Shown: positions 1 to 6,417, counted from the first letter of the stretch. The stretch is 12,200 bases of DNA from an uncultured bacterium (GCA_903958995.1 CAJBVG010000055.1:1-12200), one strand, 5' to 3'. Translations and numbers: made by a program. The notes: generated by a model from the letters alone, not told the origin.

Positions 1-91
1 GGCTGCAGTTGGCGCCACTGGCGTGCGTTACATCTCTGTTGGGGCACTTACGCACTCTGCCAAAGTGCTCGATATTGGCCTAGATCTATAG
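1..91 (+). CDS. nadC: NadC C-terminal end (quinolinate phosphoribosyltransferase), partial
   Basis: Frame 2 reads 29 residues to a TAG at 89-91; the 5' part lies outside the window. The segment contains VRYISVGALTHS followed by VLDIGLDL, which is the last strand and C-terminus of nicotinate-nucleotide pyrophosphorylase (carboxylating). That enzyme converts quinolinate and PRPP to nicotinate mononucleotide in NAD synthesis. The ISVGALTHS stretch helps bind the phosphate in this family. The LDIGLDL ending and the richer G+C (37 of the first 60 bases, by eye) resemble actinobacterial NadC and not the Bacteroidota genes that fill the rest of the window. It converges with the hydrolase fragment that follows, 17 bases away. 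Family call is confident; taxon assignment is inference. Confidence 0.8.
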   Translation, partial: AAVGATGVRYISVGALTHSAKVLDIGLDL

Positions 92-108
92 ACGTTTGGT
101 GGTAGTTC

Positions 109-305
109 TTAGAGCAAAAGTTTTGAGCGTTGGTGAACACTTGTAATGGCGGCCAGCAACATCGGTACATACGTACGGTGATCCGTATAAACAGCATTGT
201 GTGCACCATCAATAAAGTGCGCATCCACATCGTCAAGTAATTCAATAAGTCGTTGCTGGCGATCAACTGCAACAACTTGATCATTGGTGGTGATCACAAC
301 CGATG
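109..305 (-). CDS. alpha/beta hydrolase C-terminal fragment, 5'-truncated at the join
   Basis: On the minus strand an open frame reads from about 309 down to a TAA at 109-111, some 65 residues. It shows VVITTNDQVV, then a polar helix (DRQQRLIELL), then DAHFIDGAHNAVY and a terminal helix with VPMLLAAI. This matches the end of alpha/beta hydrolase folds: the strand and loop carrying the acidic residue (D of TTND) and the catalytic His in DGAH. The pattern V-V-x-T-x-D followed by x-D-G-x-H is common in actinobacterial hydrolases. The nucleophile Ser and the N-terminal two thirds are absent, because the frame runs straight into the aldehyde dehydrogenase sequence. A GTG at 295-297 could be read as a start but would leave only the tail of the fold. 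Substrate unknown. Confidence is moderate because the fragment is short. Confidence 0.55.
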
Positions 306-310
306 ATGGG
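298..310. other. probable chimeric junction between two genomes
   Basis: The minus-strand hydrolase frame still fits its family to about 307-309 (P-S-S-V-V), and the plus-strand aldehyde dehydrogenase fits its family from about 306 (M-G-N-A-L-R). Both genes are cut in the middle of conserved domains at the same few bases. Sequence to the left looks actinobacterial, sequence to the right Bacteroidota. By eye count G+C is 143/300 in bases 1-300. An assembly or ligation chimera is the simplest reading. Confidence 0.65.
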
Positions 311-1592
311 TAACGCTTTACGCGATGCGAAAGAAGATTTAGGTTACCTAGTTTCTTATGAAATGGGTAAGAGCTACCAAGAAGGTTTAGGGGAAGTACA
401 AGAGATGATCGACATTTGCGATTTCGCAGTTGGTTTATCTCGTCAACTAAACGGTTCTACTTTACACAGTGAACGTCCGAAGCACAGAATGTACGATCAA
501 TACCACCCACTAGGAATTGTAGGTGTTATATCTGCTTTCAATTTTCCAGTAGCGGTATGGTCGTGGAACGCAATGCTAGCAATGATTTGCGGTGATGTGG
601 TGGTTTGGAAACCAAGTTCTAAAGTAATGCTTTGCGCTATTGCTACACAAAACATTATTGCAAAAGTGTTGAAAGATAATGATGTAGAAGAAGGCGTGCT
701 AAACTTAATTGCAGCAGGTTCTAAACATGTTGGCGATAATTTCTTAGCTGATAAACGTGTACCATTAATTTCTGCAACAGGTTCTACTCGCGTAGGTAAA
801 CGTGTAGGAAGCATAGTAGGTGAGCGCTTAGGAAGAAGCTTATTAGAATTAGGTGGAAACAATGCCATCGTTATTACTGAACATGCCGATTTAGATATGG
901 CATTACGTGCAGTTGTGTTTGGTGCTGTAGGTACTGCAGGGCAACGTTGTACATCTACTCGTCGTTTAATTATTAAAGACAGTATTTACGATGCGTTTAA
1001 AGAGAAATTAGTAAAAGCATACGCACAAATTACGATTGGAAATCCATTAGATACTAAAAATTTAGTAGGACCACTTATCGATACTGATGCAGTGAAAAGC
1101 TTTGTGAATGCTATAGAAGCCCTGAAGAAAGAAGGTGGAAATGTTATTTATGGTGGTGAAGTATTAAGTGGTGCGGGATATGAGTCGGGATGTTATGTTC
1201 GCCCTTGTATTGCTGAAGCTAAAAACAGTTTCCACATTGTACAGGAAGAAACCTTCGCTCCTATTTTATACTTGATGAAATACTCAACGATTGAAGAAGC
1301 GATGCAAATTCATAATGATGTACCTCAAGGATTATCATCAGCAATCTTCTCACAAAATATTTTAGAAACAGAACGTTTCCTTTCTCATGAAGGATCGGAT
1401 TGTGGTATTGCTAACGTAAACATCGGAACATCTGGTGCAGAAATTGGTGGTGCTTTTGGTGGGGAAAAAGAAACTGGTGGTGGACGAGAATCAGGTTCTG
1501 ATGCTTGGAAAGTTTACATGCGCAGACAAACAAATACAATCAACTTTAGTACTGAGATGCCATTGGCGCAAGGGATAAAGTTTGACTTCTAG
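303..1592 (+). CDS. ALDH7-family aldehyde dehydrogenase (aminoadipate-semialdehyde type), N-terminus missing
   Basis: NAD(P)-dependent oxidation of an aldehyde to an acid. The closest family is ALDH7/antiquitin (AmaB/Pcd), which oxidises alpha-aminoadipate semialdehyde (piperideine-6-carboxylate) in lysine or pipecolate breakdown. Seen over 429 residues: IDICDFAVGLSR (36-47), nucleotide-binding ISAFNFPVAVWSWNA (76-90), WKPSS (102-106), SATGSTRVG (157-165), the general base Glu182 in LELGGNN, and the nucleophile Cys216 in GQRCTSTRR. The 34-residue Glu-Cys spacing equals the classical 268/302 spacing. KETGGGRESGSDAWK near the end is typical of ALDH7. Family members are about 510 residues, so some 85 N-terminal residues are missing; the ATG at 303 is an internal Met created or exposed at the join, not a real start, and no promoter is visible. 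The exact substrate is inferred from family only. Confidence 0.88.
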   Translation: MMGNALRDAKEDLGYLVSYEMGKSYQEGLGEVQEMIDICDFAVGLSRQLNGSTLHSERPKHRMYDQYHPLGIVGVISAFNFPVAVWSWNAMLAMICGDVVVWKPSSKVMLCAIATQNIIAKVLKDNDVEEGVLNLIAAGSKHVGDNFLADKRVPLISATGSTRVGKRVGSIVGERLGRSLLELGGNNAIVITEHADLDMALRAVVFGAVGTAGQRCTSTRRLIIKDSIYDAFKEKLVKAYAQITIGNPLDTKNLVGPLIDTDAVKSFVNAIEALKKEGGNVIYGGEVLSGAGYESGCYVRPCIAEAKNSFHIVQEETFAPILYLMKYSTIEEAMQIHNDVPQGLSSAIFSQNILETERFLSHEGSDCGIANVNIGTSGAEIGGAFGGEKETGGGRESGSDAWKVYMRRQTNTINFSTEMPLAQGIKFDF

Positions 1593-1597
1593 TAATT

Positions 1598-1650
1598 GGT
1601 GACTGGTGACTAGTAACTGGATGTACTATTCACCAGTCACTAGTTACCAG
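1598..1650. repeat. inverted arrays of 7-bp units forming a hairpin between convergent genes
   Basis: The left side reads GGTGACT, GGTGACT, AGTAACT from 1598. The reverse complement of the right side, continuing out of the aroE stop codon, reads GGTAACT, AGTGACT, GGTGAAT. The arms 1603-1620 (CTGGTGACTAGTAACTGG) and 1633-1650 pair over 18 positions with 16 Watson-Crick pairs, one G.U and one A.C, around a 12-base loop. It fills the whole gap between the stop codons of the aldehyde dehydrogenase and aroE, so it could end transcription from both sides, although neither arm is followed by a long T-run. The short-period repeat recalls the tandem repeat at 4854-4885. Confidence 0.7.
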
Positions 1651-2376
1651 CTACCATAATTTCCACGATTCCTCTGCTTGTGCTTTCAGCATTTCCAAAC
1701 CATTTTTGGTTTTTGCTCCGCGTTCGCGCATCGATTTTAAAAACAACGTTTCTTCTGGATTATAAATTAAGTCGAATGCACGATGCTTCGAACTTATTGC
1801 TCCCATTGGGATTGGAGGCATTTCATTTATATTAGGTGATGTTCCTACTGGTGTAGTTTGTACTAGTAATTGTATGGATGAAATGAAATCGCCATTCAAC
1901 TCATCAAAAGAAAGTACACCATCGGTTTTAGTTCTATTCACGATTTGATACTGGATACCAATTCTATTGAGCACATATTTCACTGCCTTAGCAGCGCCAC
2001 CATTTCCGATAATTAAGGCTTTCTTTATATCTGGAGAAACCATACCGAGTAAAGATTTTGCAAAACCCCAAGCATCAGTATTGTATCCAATTAATTTTCC
2101 ATCTACAAATTTTATCATGTTCACCGCCCCAACAGCTTGAGCTGTTTCATCGAGCTCTGTTAAATACGGAATGATACTTTCTTTATAAGGGATGGTTACG
2201 CTGAGTCCTTTTAAATCCTGAATACTTTCAATCAGTGCAGGGAACTCTTCAATGTGTTCGAGAGAGTAGTTTTGAAATTCGGCATCAAGGATATTCTCTC
2301 TATCAAACTTCTTCTCAAAATATGCTTTTGAAAAAGAATGCGAGAGAGGATACCCTATAAGTCCGAATTTTCTCAT
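1651..2376 (-). CDS. aroE: shikimate dehydrogenase (AroE)
   Basis: NADPH-dependent reduction of 3-dehydroshikimate to shikimate in the aromatic amino acid (chorismate) pathway, cytoplasmic. The 241-residue protein begins with the substrate-site motif IGYPLSHSFS (7-16), has the catalytic Lys65 in VTIPYKE (60-66), GAVN (83-86) and the paired Asp101 in NTDAWGF (99-105). The nucleotide-binding loop IGNGGAAKA is at 123-131 and NRT, which meets the NADP phosphate, at 147-149. The end has NGLEMLKAQA, typical of the family. It is somewhat shorter than the ~270 residues of E. coli AroE, as is usual in Bacteroidota. It starts 9 bases after the fumC stop on the same strand, so it is probably transcribed from the fumC promoter. 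Its stop lies in the repeat hairpin shared with the aldehyde dehydrogenase. Confidence 0.95.
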   Translation of the reverse strand: MRKFGLIGYPLSHSFSKAYFEKKFDRENILDAEFQNYSLEHIEEFPALIESIQDLKGLSVTIPYKESIIPYLTELDETAQAVGAVNMIKFVDGKLIGYNTDAWGFAKSLLGMVSPDIKKALIIGNGGAAKAVKYVLNRIGIQYQIVNRTKTDGVLSFDELNGDFISSIQLLVQTTPVGTSPNINEMPPIPMGAISSKHRAFDLIYNPEETLFLKSMRERGAKTKNGLEMLKAQAEESWKLW

Positions 2377-2385
2377 GTTAAGAAA

Positions 2386-3783
2386 TTATAAATTTCCAAC
2401 CATACTTTCTGGGCGAACCCATTCATCAAATTGAGCATCGGTTAGTAAACCTAATTCGATAGCTGCTTCTTTTAATGTTTTATTTTCTTTGTGTGCTTTC
2501 TTCGCAATTTTCGCAGCATTATCGTAACCGATATGTGTGTTTAATGCAGTTACCAGCATCAATGAATTATCAAGGTTTTTCTTAATGTCGGCATAGTTAG
2601 GAACAATACCTACTGCACAATTTAAATCGAATGATACGCAAGCATCACCAATTAAACGAGCCGAGTGTAATACATTCGCTGCGATTAAAGGTTTGAAAAC
2701 ATTTAACTCGAAATGACCTGTAGCACCACCGAAAGAAACGGCAACATCATTACCTACCACTTGAGCGCAAACCATTGTTAATGCTTCCGGTTGAGTAGGA
2801 TTTACTTTACCTGGCATGATTGAAGAACCTGGTTCGTTATCAGGAATAATAATTTCACCGATACCACAACGAGGACCAGAACTTAACATACGCACATCGT
2901 TTGCGATTTTCATTAAAGCAACTGCTGAACGTTTTAATGCACCTGATAATTCTACCATGGCGTCATGTGCAGCTAAGGCTTCAAATTTATTTGGAGCCGT
3001 TACGAAAGGATGTCCAGAAATTTCTGCAATTTTCTTTGCTACTAATTCAGCGTAACCTTTAGGAGCATTTAATCCTGTACCTACTGCTGTTCCACCTAGC
3101 GCTAATTCTTTCACCATCTCTAAAGCATTGTTTAATGCTCTTACAGAATTGGTAATTTGTTGTACATAACCAGAGAATTCTTGTCCGAGTGTTAACGGTG
3201 TAGCATCCATAAAATGGGTACGACCAATTTTCACTACGTTCATGTATTCTTTAGCTTTTCTATCTAAGGTATCTCTCAATTGGATCATACCTGGAATTGT
3301 AATTTCTACTACTTGCTTGTATGCCGCAATGTGCATAGCTGTTGGGTAAGTATCGTTAGATGATTGTGATTTATTCACATCATCATTAGGGTGAAGTACT
3401 TTTTTCTCATCCATTAAAGAACCACCAGTAATAACGTGTCCGCGGTTAGCAACCACTTCATTTACGTTCATATTACTTTGTGTTCCTGAACCAGTCTGCC
3501 AAATCACTAACGGAAACTCATTATCAAGTTTACCTTCTAAAATTTCATCACAAACTTTACCAATAAGTGCAGCCTTATCTGCGGCTAATACACCTAGATC
3601 TTGATTCGTTAATGCTGCTGCTTTCTTCAGAATAGCAAAAGCACGAATAATTTCTAGTGGCATTTTATCTGCGGGACCACCAATTTTAAAGTTTTGTAAT
3701 GAACGTTGTGTTTGTGCAGCCCAATATTTATCAGCAGGTACGTTTACCTCGCCGAGACTGTCTTTTTCGATACGAAATTCCAT
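2386..3783 (-). CDS. fumC: class II fumarate hydratase (FumC)
   Basis: Reversible hydration of fumarate to S-malate in the citric acid cycle; iron-independent homotetramer in the cytoplasm. The 465-residue length fits the family. Visible conserved regions are WQTGSGTQSNMNVNEV (95-110), HPNDDVNKSQSSND (131-144), the active-site His190 in GRTHFMDATPLTLGQE, and the superfamily signature GSSIMPGKVNPTQPE (319-333) with the flexible-loop serines 320/321. The ND and TH blocks together with KVNPTQ favour fumarase over aspartase or argininosuccinate lyase. The gene faces away from the OmpA lipoprotein gene and is followed 9 bases later by aroE. A TAAATTTG box lies 20-27 bases upstream of its ATG. Confidence 0.97.
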   Translation of the reverse strand: MEFRIEKDSLGEVNVPADKYWAAQTQRSLQNFKIGGPADKMPLEIIRAFAILKKAAALTNQDLGVLAADKAALIGKVCDEILEGKLDNEFPLVIWQTGSGTQSNMNVNEVVANRGHVITGGSLMDEKKVLHPNDDVNKSQSSNDTYPTAMHIAAYKQVVEITIPGMIQLRDTLDRKAKEYMNVVKIGRTHFMDATPLTLGQEFSGYVQQITNSVRALNNALEMVKELALGGTAVGTGLNAPKGYAELVAKKIAEISGHPFVTAPNKFEALAAHDAMVELSGALKRSAVALMKIANDVRMLSSGPRCGIGEIIIPDNEPGSSIMPGKVNPTQPEALTMVCAQVVGNDVAVSFGGATGHFELNVFKPLIAANVLHSARLIGDACVSFDLNCAVGIVPNYADIKKNLDNSLMLVTALNTHIGYDNAAKIAKKAHKENKTLKEAAIELGLLTDAQFDEWVRPESMVGNL

Positions 3784-3803
3784 GATTGTTTAATTTAACG
3801 TCG

Positions 3804-3811
3804 CAAATTTA
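3804..3811 (-). promoter_or_regulatory. Bacteroidota -7 promoter box of fumC (TAAATTTG)
   Basis: Read on the minus strand, TAAATTTG exactly matches the TAnnTTTG -7 consensus of the primary sigma factor in Bacteroidota. Transcription would begin near 3797, leaving a leader of about 13 bases before the fumC ATG. No clear TTG is seen at the -33 spacing, so the match rests on one box. Confidence 0.5.
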
Positions 3812-3873
3812 CTAATTTTTTGGGCTATTTATACAGAATGCTGAGCTTCTGAAACCCTTGTAAATCAAACAAT

Positions 3874-3901
3874 TCCACAGATTTCTCATAAATGTGGATA
3901 A
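3874..3901. promoter_or_regulatory. DnaA-box-like dyad in the fumC/ompA divergent region
   Basis: TGTGGATAA at 3893-3901 is the exact reverse complement of the TTATCCACA DnaA box. Its TGTGGA core is mirrored by TCCACA at 3874-3879, giving a 6-bp dyad with a 13-base spacer. It lies just upstream of the ompA -33 box. It could be a DnaA site or the operator of a dimeric regulator; a single site does not show an origin. Confidence 0.35.
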
Positions 3902-3910
3902 ATCGACGAC

Positions 3911-3939
3911 TTTGGCATAGGCTTAGGAGTTTAACTTTG
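3911..3939 (+). promoter_or_regulatory. Bacteroidota promoter of the OmpA lipoprotein gene
   Basis: TTTG at 3911-3914 and TAACTTTG at 3932-3939 match the -33 (TTG/TTTG) and -7 (TAnnTTTG) boxes of Bacteroidota, with a 17-base spacer that is within the known range. Transcription would start around 3945, only ~11 bases before the ATG at 3956. The leader is A-rich and lacks a Shine-Dalgarno site, as usual in the phylum. Confidence 0.65.
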
Positions 3940-3954
3940 TTAAAATTTAACAAA
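3936..3954. promoter_or_regulatory. 19-bp perfect palindrome from the -7 box to the ompA start codon
   Basis: TTTGTTAAAATTTAACAAA has 9-bp arms around one central A with no mismatch. It begins in the TTTG of the -7 box, spans the predicted start of transcription and ends one base before the ATG. This is where a repressor could block initiation; in RNA it could also form a weak AU-rich structure if transcription starts further upstream. AT-rich palindromes do arise by chance. Confidence 0.45.
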
Positions 3955-3955
3955 C

Positions 3956-4846
3956 ATGAAAAAACTTATATCTCCATTATTACTTCTTTTGGGAGTTGTT
4001 TTAATGGCATCATGTGTAGTTCCTAAAAAGAAATTTTTAGCGATGCAACACGAAAGAGATTCATTACAGAATGGATTGAATATCGCAAACATTAAAATCG
4101 ACAGCTTAACTAAAGCAATAGCTTTTCATAGAGATACGATTAATGATTTAAGACAACAAGTTACTTCACTAACATCGCGTTTAAACAATTTACAAGAGCA
4201 GTACAATACCTTATCTGATAATTACAAACAACTTCGTTCGAATAGTACAGATGAGATTAAGAAGTTGATTAAAGATTTAGAAAATGCACAAGCAAATTTA
4301 GCTGCTCGTGAGAAACGTTTACAAGAAGTTGAAGATGCTATGGCGCGCAGAGATGCAGCGGTTAAAGCATTAAGAGATAAATTACAAAATGCATTACTTG
4401 GCTTTAACAAGAGCGGATTAACTGTAAACATAAAGGATGGTAAGGTGTATGTTTCTTTAACAGACAAATTATTATTCAGCTCAGGAAGTATTGAAATTGA
4501 TGAGCGTGGTAAAGAAGCGTTAACCGAACTTGCGAAAGTTTTACAAACTCAATCAGACATCAACATCTTAGTAGAAGGTCATACCGACAACATGAAAGTA
4601 AGTAACCTTGGACAAATAAAAGACAACTGGGATTTAAGTGTGTTGCGTTCTACAGCAGTAGTTCGATTCTTAACTGAAACACAGAAATTAGATCCATTGA
4701 GAGTTACAGCATCTGGCAGAGGCGAAATACTTCCGGTAGAGAAAATGAATACAGCTGATTCAAGAAGTAAAAACAGACGTATAGAAATTATATTAACACC
4801 TAAGTTGGATGTGTTGTATAATTTGTTGAATGAAGACCTGAAGTAA
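3956..4846 (+). CDS. OmpA-family lipoprotein with coiled coil
   Basis: Outer-membrane-anchored protein that probably tethers the envelope to peptidoglycan. The 296-residue protein starts with a lipoprotein signal (MKKLISPLLL onward) ending in the lipobox LMASC, so Cys20 would be acylated. Residues ~28-145 are a long heptad-rich segment (QHERDSLQN, LRQQVTSLTSRLNNLQEQ, LEEV-like stretches) predicted to be coiled coil. Residues ~165-285 form an OmpA C-terminal domain: LLFSSGSIEID, VEGHTDN with the peptidoglycan-contacting Asp, NWDLSVLRSTAVVRFL, and SKNRRIEIIL with the conserved Arg. There is no beta-barrel, so it is a Pal-like or gliding-type spacer lipoprotein and not classical OmpA. It is a single-gene unit with its own promoter and a strong terminator at 4893-4940. 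The partner in the membrane is unknown. Confidence 0.92.
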   Translation: MKKLISPLLLLLGVVLMASCVVPKKKFLAMQHERDSLQNGLNIANIKIDSLTKAIAFHRDTINDLRQQVTSLTSRLNNLQEQYNTLSDNYKQLRSNSTDEIKKLIKDLENAQANLAAREKRLQEVEDAMARRDAAVKALRDKLQNALLGFNKSGLTVNIKDGKVYVSLTDKLLFSSGSIEIDERGKEALTELAKVLQTQSDINILVEGHTDNMKVSNLGQIKDNWDLSVLRSTAVVRFLTETQKLDPLRVTASGRGEILPVEKMNTADSRSKNRRIEIILTPKLDVLYNLLNEDLK

Positions 4847-4853
4847 TCGAAGA

Positions 4854-4885
4854 GGCGAATTGGCGAACTAGCGAATTGGTGAATA
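4854..4885. repeat. four tandem 8-bp units after the OmpA gene
   Basis: GGCGAATT, GGCGAACT, AGCGAATT and GGTGAATA follow one another directly. The array starts 8 bases after the stop codon and ends just before the terminator stem. Its composition (GG-GA-T with CTAG/TTGG joints) resembles the 7-bp units at 1598-1650, suggesting one class of short gene-end repeat. Confidence 0.6.
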
Positions 4886-4892
4886 AATATTT

Positions 4893-4940
4893 AATCGGAG
4901 TGGGGTTGTTTTGGGCAGCTTTTCACTCCGATTTTTTTTT
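4893..4940 (+). terminator. intrinsic terminator of the OmpA lipoprotein gene
   Basis: AATCGGAGTG (4893-4902) pairs perfectly with CACTCCGATT (4924-4933) around a 21-base loop. The downstream arm runs into nine consecutive T (4932-4940). It lies ~47 bases after the ompA stop codon. Confidence 0.85.
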
Positions 4941-4961
4941 ATTTATATATTTTTTAATCCA

Positions 4962-5077
4962 ATGGCACACATCAATCTCAATGGAAATGCTGAAGAAGCA
5001 TTTACCTTTTACAAATCAGTATTCAGTGGCAAATTTAAAACCCTTATACGTTTAAAGATTTAGCTAGTATCAAATGA
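4962..5077 (+). pseudogene. remnant of a VOC/PhnB-like (glyoxalase-superfamily) gene
   Basis: From the ATG at 4962 the frame reads 33 residues beginning MAHINLNGNAEEAF and continuing TFYKSVFSGKF, then stops at 5061-5063. This is the beginning of PhnB-like VOC proteins, whose usual start is MA-x-INPYLNFNGNAEEAFxFYxSVFGG and whose length is ~135-150 residues. Three lesions are visible. About four residues (the PYLNF segment) are missing after IN. A one-base loss in the T-run at 5051-5053 breaks the frame; moving to the other frame at 5051 restores FKDLAS, as in the family, but a TGA follows at 5075-5077. Nothing of the remaining ~100 residues is found before the GH5 gene. It has probably decayed after a deletion or a neighbouring insertion. 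The first lesion could be natural variation; the truncation could not. Confidence 0.7.
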
Positions 5078-5154
5078 TACTATCAAGAATATCATTAGAG
5101 CAGTATAAAATAACCTATATTGCAATTCTAGAGTAAATTTCTACACCTAACCTT

Positions 5155-6417
5155 ATGAAAAAATATACAATCATCCTTTTTGTAATTATCTTTTTCTTTT
5201 TAAATAAAAACGATTCATTTTCTCAAACACCATTTGGAGTAAATTTAGCTGGTGCTGAATTTGGTGCTACTATGCCTGGCATATTTAACACTGATTATAC
5301 TTACCCTACAAGTGGGGAATTGGATTACTATAATTCGAAAGGGTTAAAATTAATACGCTTACCCATTAGATGGGAAAGAGTTCAACCAACTTTAAATGGC
5401 CCATTAAATGGTCCAGAAATATTACGAATTAAAAATTTCCTACAGCAAGCGCAAAATCGAAATATGCTTGTCATAATTGATTTACATAATTATTGCAGAT
5501 ATACATTAAATGGTACAGAGGTCATTATTGGTTCGTCTAGTTTAAGTATTGCTAATGCAAAAGATTTATGGACTAAACTAGCATTTGAATTAAAGACATA
5601 TTCAAATATTTGGGGATATGGCATAATGAACGAACCCCATGATATGCTAACTAGTGCAAAATGGTTTAACATAGCTCAAGAGATTATAAATGGAATTAGA
5701 GTAAATGATACTATAACAAGAATAATAGTTGGTGGTGATAGTTGGAGTTCGGCAGCTCGATGGATACAATACAGTGATAATTTAAAAAATCTAACTGATC
5801 CATCAAAAAATCTAACATTTGAAGCTCATGTATATTTTGATAATGATGCATCGGGATCGTATGATACTGATTATGTCACAGAAGGTGCTAATCCTAATAC
5901 TGGAGTCACTAGAGCAACACCTTTTGTAAACTGGTTAAAGACAAATAAGCTAAATGGTTTTATTGGTGAATACGGAGTTCCGGCTAATGATGCTCGTTGG
6001 TTAGTTGTTCTTGATAATTTCTTAAACTATTTAAAAACAAATTGTATTAATGGTACATATTGGGCAGGTGGCCCATGGTGGGGGAATTATATTCTATCGA
6101 TAGAACCCTTAAACGGTGTAGATAAACCACAAATGAGCACTTTAGTAAATCACTTAAATACTACTTGCCTTCCGTTAAATATAAACGAAAATGAAATCCC
6201 TGAGCAGGGTTATAATTTATCCCCTAATCCATTTATTGATCATATTATGGTAAATGGTATTGCAGATGGTGAAGAAATAAGTATCTACGATTTACAAGGC
6301 AGGTACATCACCTCTCGAATAATCAATAACTCAAAAATTGATGCTATAAGTTTTTTAGAACCTGGGATTTATTTAATAAAATATAAGGATTCTATCATTT
6401 CAAAAATGATAAAATAA
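5155..6417 (+). CDS. secreted GH5 endoglucanase (cellulase) with T9SS sorting tail
   Basis: Hydrolyses beta-1,4-glucan outside the cell. The 420-residue protein has an N-terminal signal peptide (1-~24, hydrophobic IILFVIIFFF, end near SFSQ). The GH5 TIM barrel (~26-338) shows FGVNLAGAEFG (27-37), LKLIRLPIRWERVQP (65-78), DLHNY (109-113), the acid/base Glu160 in GIMNEPHD, the conserved His225 in FEAHVYFDNDASG, and the nucleophile Glu272 in GEYG. The sequence order and GVNLAGAEFG/DASGSYDTDY resemble fungal EGII-type enzymes (subfamily GH5_5). Residues ~353-420 (NLSPNPF, ISIYDLQGR, LEPGIYLIKY, ending KMIK) form a type A T9SS sorting domain, so the enzyme is probably exported through the type IX system and attached to the surface or released. 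No carbohydrate-binding module is seen. It stands alone, without SusCD or other glycosidases, and is more AT-rich by eye than fumC. The start ATG fits the signal peptide. Confidence 0.92.
   Translation: MKKYTIILFVIIFFFLNKNDSFSQTPFGVNLAGAEFGATMPGIFNTDYTYPTSGELDYYNSKGLKLIRLPIRWERVQPTLNGPLNGPEILRIKNFLQQAQNRNMLVIIDLHNYCRYTLNGTEVIIGSSSLSIANAKDLWTKLAFELKTYSNIWGYGIMNEPHDMLTSAKWFNIAQEIINGIRVNDTITRIIVGGDSWSSAARWIQYSDNLKNLTDPSKNLTFEAHVYFDNDASGSYDTDYVTEGANPNTGVTRATPFVNWLKTNKLNGFIGEYGVPANDARWLVVLDNFLNYLKTNCINGTYWAGGPWWGNYILSIEPLNGVDKPQMSTLVNHLNTTCLPLNINENEIPEQGYNLSPNPFIDHIMVNGIADGEEISIYDLQGRYITSRIINNSKIDAISFLEPGIYLIKYKDSIISKMIK

Noticed and set aside
48..284. Minus-strand open frame of 78 residues over the nadC tail
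   Set aside because: Cys/Tyr/Trp-rich shadow overlapping nadC and the better hydrolase frame; no family resemblance.
5065..5082. TAGTATC-AAAT-GATACTA 7-bp dyad after the VOC remnant
   Set aside because: Too short and AT-rich to call a terminator or operator, and no T-run follows; noted only as possible structure upstream of GH5.
5113..5141. Possible GH5 promoter boxes (TATATTGC, TAAATTTC)
   Set aside because: Each misses a consensus base and no -33 element at 17-23 bases could be matched.
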